A DNA stretch of 19,285 nt from Rhizobacter sp. (lineage in GTDB: Bacteria > Pseudomonadota > Gammaproteobacteria > Burkholderiales > Burkholderiaceae_C). Both the position numbers and the translations under genes were made by a program. Within the stretch, counting starts at the first letter, position 1. Each line of letters begins with the position of its first letter. The stretch lies in the NCBI GenBank assembly GCA_025359585.1, contig JANYFX010000380.1, positions 1 through 19,285 of the forward strand. Direction: 5' to 3'. Positions 13,368-19,285 of the stretch are shown here, in pieces. The notes beneath the pieces are model-generated. The model worked only from the letters and a program-made list of their open reading frames with translations, did no database searches and was not told the origin of the DNA.

Positions 13368-15764
13368 TTACTTGGCCGGCACGAGCTCGATGCGTTGCAC
13401 GGCGACCGCCTCGACCCGGGCCCGCGTGTAGAGCAGCGGGAAGTACTCGCCCCTCAGCCACATCGGCACCAGGTCGCGATAGTGCGGGCTGCCCGGGTCG
13501 CCCGACTGGCCGGGTGTGTTCATCGCACGCGAGTTGTCCCAGTCGCCCACATCGATGACGACGCGAAACGACGGGCCTCCGATCTGGCGGAAGCTCGCGG
13601 GGTCGTAGGCGGATACGCTCACCGTGTCGCCGCCGCCCTGCTTCGGCAACGGGCCGACGTTGAGTCGGGCGCGCGTCGCCTCGTCGGCGGCATTCGCCAG
13701 CGGGTGCGCGAGCAGGACCTGGTGCAGCTTGTCCCAGCGCCAGGCAGAAGGGTTGGTCCCGCCGAGCTGCTGCAGCTCGGCCCAGGCCATGGCCAGACTT
13801 CTGTCGACGATCTCGTCGCGGCGCGCGGTGGCACGGCTGCCCAGCGCGGGGGCGGGTTGTTCCATCGTTTCCAGCAACAGTTCCACATCGGTCGTGCGGA
13901 TGAGCCGGGCCGCCGCAGGTTGCAGCAGCACGTCTTTCAAAGCCGGGCCGAGGTGCCGCGACCACCACAGCTCGAACAACGCCGCCGCGGCCGAACCACC
14001 GGTCTCCACCGCGTTCCATTCCAGCAGCAGGCGGGCGGCGGCCTTGGCGCGTGTGTCGTTCAGGCTCGCGCCACGCAGCACCGCCTGCATGCGGCGCGCC
14101 GAAATGGACAACAGGTCGGTCTGCAGCCGCATCGAGTCTTCGATGCTCAGCGAGGGCCGCGACTTGAGCGTCTCGGCGACACGCTGCCAGCGTGACGCCG
14201 ACGGCCATTCGAAACCCAGCTTGCGCTCGTGATACGGGTAGCCCGCAGGCAGGTTCTGTTCGTTCGCCGAGGCCAGCCAGCCGCTGGTCGGGTTGAGCGC
14301 GAACGGCAACTGCTGGCCCGACCAGAAACCCGCCCACTCGTAGCGCCCGTCGCCGGGCACCGGCAGCAGGCCGTCCCAGTTGGGCCGCACCGGTGCCAGG
14401 CCACCCGTGACCCAGCCGATGTTGCCAGCCGTGTCGGCGTAGAGCTGGTTCTCGCTCGGCGCGCCCCACTGCGCCATCGCGCGCTTGAACTCGGTGAAGT
14501 TGCGGGCGTGCATGTAGTCGATGCTGCCGAAGTAGGGCGCCATGCCGGGTTCGAACCAGGCCGAACGCACGGCGTAGGCCCGGCCCTGGCGCGGGTCGGC
14601 ATGGATCACCGGGCCGTGGCGCGTGAACAGCAGTTCGACCGCCACCGGCTCGCGCCCGCGCACCGGGATCGATTCGGTCACCACGCTCATCTTCTCCCAC
14701 GCGCCCTTGTAGCGGTACTCGTTCGGCTGCCCGTCGCGGGTCTCGTAGACGTACAGGTCTTCCTGATCGGTGCTGAAGATGGTCAGGCCGAACGCGATCG
14801 TGCCGTTGTGGCCGATCGACACACCGGGCAAGGCCGGCTCGCCACCACCGATGACGCTGAGCCCGGGCGCGTTCAGGTGCACGATGTAGCGCAACGAAGG
14901 CGTCGCGAGGCTGCGGTGCGGGTCGCTCGCGAGGATCGGCCGGCCGGTGGCCGAGCGGGCCGGCGCCACCACCCAGGCGTTGCTGCCTTCGGGTGGCACG
15001 GTACGCTCGTCGGCGGCGAGATTCATGTCGCCTTCGATGGCACCGCGCTTCACATCGCGCCCTGCTACCAGCACACCCTGCGTGGCGAGCGTGTAGACCC
15101 GCATCACCTCGGGCGGGATGCAGGGGTCCAGGCCTTCGGGGATCTTCGTTTCCCAGCGCGGCGACAGGCGGATGCGGACCTGGTCGGACATCAGGTCGCT
15201 GCGGCAAGCGACGATCGCGCGCGAGACCTCCGAGCCGAGGTTGCGCGTGAGGCCGTGGCTGCGGATGCGCACCACGTCTTCGGGCTGCCATTTTTCCGGC
15301 GCGTAGCCGAAGTGGCCGAACTCGAAAGGCAGCTTCGACGGCTCACGGCCGATCAGGTCGATGTAGGCGTTGACGCCCTCGACGAAGCGTGTGGCGGTGC
15401 GTTGCGCGTCGGCGCCGTAGCTGCGCCACTCGCGCGCCATGTCGCCCCGGTAAAGGAACAGGCGTGCCGCGCGGTCCTGCTCGACGAAGTTGGCACCGAA
15501 CACCGAAGCGAGCCGGCCCAGGCCGCGGCGACGCCAGAGGTCGATCTGGAACAGGCGGTCGCGGGCGGCGTTGAAACCCTGCACGAAATACAGGTCGTCG
15601 GCACTGGCCGCGTAGAGGTGCGGCACGCCCCACGGGTCGACCAGGATTTGCGCCGGCGCGGCCAGCCCGGGGACGCTGGTCTTCTGAGCGTGGGCCACCG
15701 ACGCCAGCAGCACGCCCAGGCAGGCAAGCCAGGCGAACGCGTGGCGAGGGCAGCGGCGAAACAT
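13368..15764 (-). CDS. Penicillin acylase family protein (N-terminal nucleophile hydrolase precursor)
   Basis: A 798-residue secreted amidase precursor. A signal peptide (about 1-26, ending SVAHA) directs it to the periplasm. The family matures by self-cleavage before a serine that becomes the beta-chain N-terminus; here it is EGSNAW with S261, giving an alpha part of about 27-260 and a beta chain of 261-798. Counting from S261 as beta-1, position 23 is His (H283 in SDPH) and position 241 is Asn (N501 in ASANEQN), which match the catalytic beta-23 and oxyanion Asn beta-241 positions known from penicillin G acylase; His at beta-23 is usual in cephalosporin and acyl-homoserine-lactone acylases. 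IGHNGTIAFGLT (318-329) is a further family motif. The substrate may be an acyl-homoserine lactone or another amide; sequence alone cannot decide. The start ATG 15764 lacks a ribosome site. Confidence 0.9.
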   Translation of the reverse strand: MFRRCPRHAFAWLACLGVLLASVAHAQKTSVPGLAAPAQILVDPWGVPHLYAASADDLYFVQGFNAARDRLFQIDLWRRRGLGRLASVFGANFVEQDRAARLFLYRGDMAREWRSYGADAQRTATRFVEGVNAYIDLIGREPSKLPFEFGHFGYAPEKWQPEDVVRIRSHGLTRNLGSEVSRAIVACRSDLMSDQVRIRLSPRWETKIPEGLDPCIPPEVMRVYTLATQGVLVAGRDVKRGAIEGDMNLAADERTVPPEGSNAWVVAPARSATGRPILASDPHRSLATPSLRYIVHLNAPGLSVIGGGEPALPGVSIGHNGTIAFGLTIFSTDQEDLYVYETRDGQPNEYRYKGAWEKMSVVTESIPVRGREPVAVELLFTRHGPVIHADPRQGRAYAVRSAWFEPGMAPYFGSIDYMHARNFTEFKRAMAQWGAPSENQLYADTAGNIGWVTGGLAPVRPNWDGLLPVPGDGRYEWAGFWSGQQLPFALNPTSGWLASANEQNLPAGYPYHERKLGFEWPSASRWQRVAETLKSRPSLSIEDSMRLQTDLLSISARRMQAVLRGASLNDTRAKAAARLLLEWNAVETGGSAAAALFELWWSRHLGPALKDVLLQPAAARLIRTTDVELLLETMEQPAPALGSRATARRDEIVDRSLAMAWAELQQLGGTNPSAWRWDKLHQVLLAHPLANAADEATRARLNVGPLPKQGGGDTVSVSAYDPASFRQIGGPSFRVVIDVGDWDNSRAMNTPGQSGDPGSPHYRDLVPMWLRGEYFPLLYTRARVEAVAVQRIELVPAK

Positions 15765-15772
15765 CGTGGGCC

Positions 15773-15778
15773 AGCATA
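15773..15778 (-). promoter_or_regulatory. Candidate -10 box for the acylase gene
   Basis: TATGCT on the minus strand (4 of 6 consensus matches) ends 8 bases before ATG 15764, with no Shine-Dalgarno between them. No convincing -35 is seen. It fits a leaderless start. Confidence 0.25.
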
Positions 15779-15801
15779 GCCGAGGCCACCTGTCGCCCGG
15801 A

Positions 15802-15842
15802 TATCATCAAAATCAAGATCCACCGTGGCGGTGGTGAAAGGA
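15802..15842 (+). promoter_or_regulatory. Candidate -10 box, leader hairpin and ribosome site of the three-repeat protein gene
   Basis: TATCAT at 15802-15807 matches the -10 consensus at 5 of 6 bases; no clear -35 precedes it. CCACCG (15820-15825) pairs with CGGTGG (15829-15834) as a 6-bp hairpin with a TGG loop. The Shine-Dalgarno GAAAGGA (15836-15842) follows after one base and lies 5 bases before ATG 15848. The hairpin would sit directly against the bound ribosome. Confidence 0.38.
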
Positions 15843-15847
15843 CCGAG

Positions 15848-16570
15848 ATGTTCGCGAACCCCCCGACCGGCCGCACTCGTCTTTGGGCCTTTTCCGCGAT
15901 GCTGTTGCTGCTGCTGAGCTTCGGGGTCGCGCGGCCCGCGCTGGCGCAAGGTGGCAACTGGCAACGCTGCGCGATCCAGGGCGAGGTCTGCCGCTTCAAC
16001 GGCCCGGCCATGGTGCGCTACGGCGCCGATGGCAAGTACGCCTACAAGTCGGCGCGCAACCGCATCATCTGCGACGAGCAGGAGTTCGGCGACCCGGCCT
16101 ACGGCCAGTACAAACAGTGCGACTACTCGACAGACAGCAACCTGCGGCCGGGCGAACCGCCCACCGGCGAGTGGGTTCCCTGCGCGGCAGAAGGTCAGAC
16201 CTGCCGCTTCCCGGGAGTCGCCCGGGTGCGTTACGGCGCCGACAACCGCTACGCCTACCGCAACGCCAACACCGAGATCCGCTGCAGCGTCGATGTCTTC
16301 GGCGACCCTGCTTACGGCATCAACAAGACCTGCGAGTACCAGGCCCAGCAGTACAGCGGATCGCTGCGCCCGGAAGGCGGCTGGGAGTACTGCGCCAGCG
16401 AGGGTGGCGTGTGCAGCTTCAGCGGCCCGGGCGAGGTGCGCTACGGCGCCAAAGGTCAGTTCCTGACCCGCCGGGCCATCAACGGCATGCCGTGCAACGT
16501 CGAAGCGTTCGGGCGCGACCCGATCTACGGCCAGGAGAAGCAGTGCTTCGTGCGACCCGCGCCGCGCTGA
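15848..16570 (+). CDS. Secreted protein of three tandem four-cysteine repeats, function unknown
   Basis: A 240-residue protein with a signal peptide (about 1-33, ending ARPALA). The mature part is three copies of a roughly 56-residue module at W38-Y93, W109-Y164 and W179-F234, period 70-71. Each copy follows W-x2-CA-x2-G-x2-C-x-F-x-G, then VRYGA, a Cys about 15 residues later, FG-(R)DP-x-YG, then K-x-C. Cysteines are C41/48/75/91, C112/119/146/162 and C182/189/216/233, an even number per copy, so disulfides within each module are likely after export. I recall similar VRYGA/FGDP modules at the ends of secreted hydrolases and in lectin-like proteins, but cannot name a family. The linkers are Pro/Gly/Ser-rich. 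It has a good ribosome site, stands alone, and diverges from the acylase. Confidence 0.8.
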   Translation: MFANPPTGRTRLWAFSAMLLLLLSFGVARPALAQGGNWQRCAIQGEVCRFNGPAMVRYGADGKYAYKSARNRIICDEQEFGDPAYGQYKQCDYSTDSNLRPGEPPTGEWVPCAAEGQTCRFPGVARVRYGADNRYAYRNANTEIRCSVDVFGDPAYGINKTCEYQAQQYSGSLRPEGGWEYCASEGGVCSFSGPGEVRYGAKGQFLTRRAINGMPCNVEAFGRDPIYGQEKQCFVRPAPR

Positions 16571-16600
16571 CCGTCTGACCGCGCGCGATCAGCGTTGTGC

Positions 16601-16615
16601 GCTGGCGCTGCCAGC
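16601..16615. terminator. Small GC hairpin after the three-repeat protein gene
   Basis: GCTGGC (16601-16606) pairs with GCCAGC (16610-16615) around a GCT loop, 31 bases after the stop. There is no T-tract, so it is at best a weak terminator; such short GC hairpins arise readily by chance at this base composition. Confidence 0.22.
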
Positions 16616-16652
16616 CGCCACTGTGCGCTTCGATCGTGTCCGCGGCCTCTGC

Positions 16653-16658
16653 TAAGGT
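16653..16658 (+). promoter_or_regulatory. TAAGGT: -10-like box or ribosome site of the antiporter gene
   Basis: TAAGGT ends 6 bases before ATG 16665. AAGG could serve as a Shine-Dalgarno, or the hexamer could be a -10 box giving a leaderless mRNA, as proposed for three other genes here. Sequence alone does not separate the two readings. Confidence 0.25.
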
Positions 16659-16664
16659 CGGTTG

Positions 16665-18128
16665 ATGCATGCGTTCAACCTGGTGTTGCTGGCCGCCGGC
16701 CTGCTGGTCTTCACCAGCCTGCTTGCCGGTGTGATCTCGACCCGGCTCGGGCTCCCTTTCCTGCTGGTGTTCCTGGTCGCCGGCATGCTGGTCGGTGTGG
16801 ACGGGCCGATGGGTGTGTCGTTCGACAACGCACAACTCTCTGCGTGGGTCGGCAACGCGGCGCTGGCGGTGATCCTGCTCGAAGGCGGCATCAGCACGCG
16901 CATGCAGACCTTTCGCGCCGGCTTTCGGCCGGCGCTCTTGCTCGCCACCGTGGGTGTGCTGCTGACGGCGGCGATGGTCGGTGCGGTCGCGGTGTGGGTG
17001 ATGAAGGTCGACTGGCGCTACGGCCTGCTGCTCGGCGCCATCGTCGGCTCGACCGACGCCGCCGCCGTGTTCTCGCTGTTGCGCCAGACCGGTGTGCGTC
17101 TCGGCGAGCGGGTCTCGGCCACGCTCGAACTCGAGTCGGGGCTGAACGACCCGATGGCGGTGTTTCTCGTGCTTGCGCTGATCGCCACGATCAAGACCGA
17201 CGCGGGTGTTGCCGACGCGCTCTGGCTGCTGCTGCGCCAAGTCGGCTTCGGTGCTGCCATCGGCCTGAGTGGCGCGTGGGCCGTGGCGTGGTTGTTGCGC
17301 AAGCTGCCGTTGACGGTGGAGCATGGCGCGGTGCTGTCCTTGATCATCGTGTCGGCCGGCCTCGCGGTGTTTGCCGCGTCGGGCCTGCTCGAAGGCTCGG
17401 GCTTTCTGGCGATCTACCTGTTCGGCCTGCGGGTGCGGGCCGGCGCCGAGCAGGCGGCGCACGCGGCGTCGTCGGCACTCGACGGTTTCGCCTGGGCCGC
17501 ACAGGCCACGATGTTCCTGCTGCTCGGCCTGCTGGTCTCGCCGCGCGACATGCTGAACAACATCGTGCCGACACTCGCGGTGGCCGCCACGCTGATCTTC
17601 GTCGCGCGGCCGCTGGCGGTGTGGCTGTGTTTGTGGCCGATGCGCTTCAGTCGACGGCAGCGATTGTTCATCGGCTGGGTCGGCTTGCGCGGCGCGGTGC
17701 CGATCGTGCTGGCGCTGTTCCCGCTGATGGAGAAGGTGCCCGACAGCTACCGCTTCTTCAACGCGGCCTTCGCGGTCGTGCTCGCGTCGCTGCTGCTGCA
17801 GGGCACGACCTTGGGCTGGGTCGCGAGGCGGCTGCGCGTCGTGTTGCCGCCCGAGACGCCGCCGCCGGAGCACCGCGCGGTGCAGGGCCGGCTCACGCTC
17901 GATGCCGATCTGCCGCTCGCCGACGTGTGCGGGTTCTTCCAGTTGCCGCTGCCGCAGGGTGGCGGCAACACGCTGCGCGACTGGATGACCGACAAGCTGG
18001 CGCGCGACCCGGTCGAAGGCGACGGTATCGACTGGAGCGGCGCGCACTTTCGTGTGATCGCGCTGCACGAAGGGCGCATCACACGCGTGGGTCTGGCGCT
18101 CGCGCCCAAGGCGGTGAGCGCAGCGTGA
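16665..18128 (+). CDS. Potassium/proton antiporter, NhaP2/CvrA-like, lacking the middle regulatory domain
   Basis: A 487-residue CPA1-type monovalent cation/proton antiporter of the inner membrane. About 12-13 hydrophobic segments fill residues 1-395. Core transport motifs are LLEGGISTRM (71-80), GSTDAAAVFSLLR (128-140) and ELESGLNDPMA (155-165), with the ND pair N161-D162. The C-terminal 75 residues (LADVCGFFQLPLPQGG to GLALAP) resemble the CorC/HlyC-type domain that ends E. coli CvrA. CvrA is 578 residues and has a TrkA-C (RCK_C) domain between these parts; here a short linker (about 400-415) replaces it. Start: ATG 16665 is preferred; TTG 16662 is in frame one codon earlier. The stop overlaps the helicase GTG start by 4 bases (GTGA), so the pair is coupled. 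Confidence 0.87.
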   Translation: MHAFNLVLLAAGLLVFTSLLAGVISTRLGLPFLLVFLVAGMLVGVDGPMGVSFDNAQLSAWVGNAALAVILLEGGISTRMQTFRAGFRPALLLATVGVLLTAAMVGAVAVWVMKVDWRYGLLLGAIVGSTDAAAVFSLLRQTGVRLGERVSATLELESGLNDPMAVFLVLALIATIKTDAGVADALWLLLRQVGFGAAIGLSGAWAVAWLLRKLPLTVEHGAVLSLIIVSAGLAVFAASGLLEGSGFLAIYLFGLRVRAGAEQAAHAASSALDGFAWAAQATMFLLLGLLVSPRDMLNNIVPTLAVAATLIFVARPLAVWLCLWPMRFSRRQRLFIGWVGLRGAVPIVLALFPLMEKVPDSYRFFNAAFAVVLASLLLQGTTLGWVARRLRVVLPPETPPPEHRAVQGRLTLDADLPLADVCGFFQLPLPQGGGNTLRDWMTDKLARDPVEGDGIDWSGAHFRVIALHEGRITRVGLALAPKAVSAA

Positions 18129-19285
18129 GTTCGGCGGTCGACGCAGCGCCCTCGGCCGAGGCCTGGTTTGCCCAGCGCGGCTGGCAGCCGTTCGCCTTTC
18201 AGCGCGAGGTGTGGGCCGGGATGGCCGCGGGCCGCAGCGGCCTGCTGCACGCGAGCACCGGCTCGGGCAAGACCTTCGCGGTGTGGTTCGGTGCGCTCGC
18301 GCGGGCCGCCGCGTTGAACGTGCCTGAACTGGGCCCACACGCGCCGCCGCTCGGTGTGGTGTGGCTCACGCCCATGCGTGCGCTCGCGGCCGACTCGGCG
18401 CGCGCGATGCTGGAGCCGCTCGCCGACATCGGCTCGAACTGGAGCGTGGGCAAACGCACCGGCGACACGCCTTCGAGCGAACGCGCGCGCCAGGACCGGC
18501 GCTTTCCGACCGCGCTCGTCACCACGCCCGAGTCGCTGAGCCTGATGCTGACGCGCGAGAACGCACGCGAAGAATTGAAGGGTGTGCACACCGTGATCGT
18601 CGACGAGTGGCACGAGCTGATGGGCAACAAGCGCGGCGTGCAGGTGCAGCTCGCGCTCGCACGCTTGAGGCGCTGGAACCCGCAGCTCGTCGTCTGGGGC
18701 CTGAGTGCCACGCTCGGCAACCTGCCCGAGGCGATGCAGGTGCTGCTCGGCCGACACGAAGGCACGATGGTGCAGGGCCGCATCGACAAGACGCTGGTGA
18801 TCGACACGCTGATTCCGCCCGACCCGGGCAAGTACTCCTGGACCGGCCACCTGGGCGCGCGCATGCAGCAGCCGGTGGTGGACGAGATCGCTAAATCGGG
18901 CACCACGCTGGTGTTCACGAATGTGCGTTCGCAGGCCGAGATCTGGTACCAGCTGCTGCTCGAGGCGAAACCCGAATGGGCCGGCGAGATCGCGCTGCAC
19001 CACGGCTCGCTCGACAAGGAAGTGCGCGAGTGGGTCGAACTCGGTTTGAAGGAAGGGCGCTTGAAGGCGGTGGTGGCCACCTCGTCGCTCGACCTCGGTG
19101 TCGACTTCCTGCCCGTCGAGCGCGTCTTGCAGATCGGCTCGGCCAAGGGCATCGCGCGGCTGCGGCAGCGCGCCGGCCGCAGCGGCCACGCGCCGGGCCG
19201 CGCGAGCCGCATCACGCTCGTGCCGACCAACACGCTGGAGCTGGTCGAAGCGGTGGCGGCGCGGCGCGCGGCGCAGGCCGGGTTG
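18125..19285 (+). CDS. Ligase-associated DEXH-box helicase (Lhr-like), 5' part, runs off the window
   Basis: The first 387 codons of a superfamily 2 helicase; no stop occurs before the edge. Motifs in order: Q-type FAFQREVW (23-30), Walker A STGSGKT (44-50), LTPMRALAAD (81-90), VTTPESLSLML (132-142), DEWH box (160-163), SATLG (194-198), VFTNVRS (263-269), ATSSLDLGVD (318-327) and QRAGRSGH (348-355). DEWH with the helix HELMGNKRG and the TPESLS motif are typical of Lhr and of the shorter ligase-associated DEXH proteins (TIGR04121). The latter is favoured because exonuclease and ligase of the same set are in this window. It is predicted to be an ATP-driven translocase/helicase in a DNA-damage response. 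The start GTG 18125 overlaps the antiporter stop; no separate promoter is seen. Confidence 0.9.
   Translation, partial: MSSAVDAAPSAEAWFAQRGWQPFAFQREVWAGMAAGRSGLLHASTGSGKTFAVWFGALARAAALNVPELGPHAPPLGVVWLTPMRALAADSARAMLEPLADIGSNWSVGKRTGDTPSSERARQDRRFPTALVTTPESLSLMLTRENAREELKGVHTVIVDEWHELMGNKRGVQVQLALARLRRWNPQLVVWGLSATLGNLPEAMQVLLGRHEGTMVQGRIDKTLVIDTLIPPDPGKYSWTGHLGARMQQPVVDEIAKSGTTLVFTNVRSQAEIWYQLLLEAKPEWAGEIALHHGSLDKEVREWVELGLKEGRLKAVVATSSLDLGVDFLPVERVLQIGSAKGIARLRQRAGRSGHAPGRASRITLVPTNTLELVEAVAARRAAQAGL

Noticed and set aside
13347..13378. Possible hairpin at the DUF418/acylase convergent junction (CGGCC with GGCCG)
   Set aside because: Only 5 bp with a 22-base loop; expected by chance at this base composition.
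13351..15291. 646-codon minus-strand ORF in another frame of the acylase gene
   Set aside because: Overlaps the acylase, which has a signal peptide and catalytic residues in register; this frame is Arg/Pro/Ala-rich noise.
14229..15779. 516-codon plus-strand ORF antisense to the acylase
   Set aside because: Rich in Arg, Val, His and Asp as expected for the reverse complement of high-GC coding DNA; no motif.
5744..18124. Idea that the stretch between ligase and helicase is a mobile island
   Set aside because: No integrase, transposase, tRNA, flanking direct repeat or visible composition shift; genes look like ordinary resident genes. The split is reported as an observation only.
16479..18338. 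619-codon minus-strand ORF opposite the antiporter
   Set aside because: Arg/Gln/His-rich antisense frame with no motifs; it spans the end of three real genes.

Overview
The window is GC-rich and densely coded. Gene content and protein style point to a betaproteobacterium of the order Burkholderiales, on the Leptothrix/Rubrivivax/Roseateles side. This rests on the NudB Nudix box written as GSKDxxDE, the nudB-endonuclease-clsB order and the upstream dispersed repeat; no rRNA or marker gene is present to fix the genus. I see no tRNA, rRNA, CRISPR array, insertion sequence or phage gene.

Layout. Bases 1-426 hold no convincing gene and carry a repeat-rich intergenic element with a 23-bp inverted repeat. 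Bases 427-5731 are a tight five-gene plus-strand operon: nudB (folate-pathway Nudix hydrolase), an endonuclease/exonuclease/phosphatase-fold enzyme, clsB (cardiolipin synthase), and then the ligase-associated exonuclease and ATP-dependent DNA ligase with a 4-base overlap. A minus-strand secreted histidine phosphatase (5744-6313) converges on the ligase. A secreted protein with tandem DUF4399 domains follows (6517-7425). It converges on a minus-strand pair, asparaginase II followed by a membrane-anchored metallo-beta-lactamase-fold hydrolase (7443-9622). Diverging from that pair are an EamA-type transporter and a DUF429 protein (9666-11384), then a large DUF418 membrane protein (11585-13354). 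A minus-strand penicillin-acylase-family enzyme (13368-15764) diverges from a small secreted protein built of three four-cysteine repeats (15848-16570). The window ends with a NhaP2-like cation/proton antiporter coupled by a GTGA overlap to the first 387 codons of the ligase-associated DEXH helicase (18125 to the edge).

How the parts fit. Exonuclease, ATP-dependent ligase and Lhr-like DEXH helicase are three members of the conserved four-gene ligase-associated repair set; the fourth, a PdeM-type phosphoesterase, would be expected beyond the right edge. Here the set is split, with about 12.4 kb of mostly envelope and metabolic genes between ligase and helicase. Several genes lack a Shine-Dalgarno and have a TAnnnT -10-like box 6-8 bases before the start codon, suggesting leaderless mRNAs. 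Two convergent gene pairs have hairpins whose stems include both stop codons. No wholly new multi-gene system is evident. The least explained items are the three-repeat secreted protein, the tandem DUF4399 protein, the DUF418 protein with a charged insert, and the split repair set.
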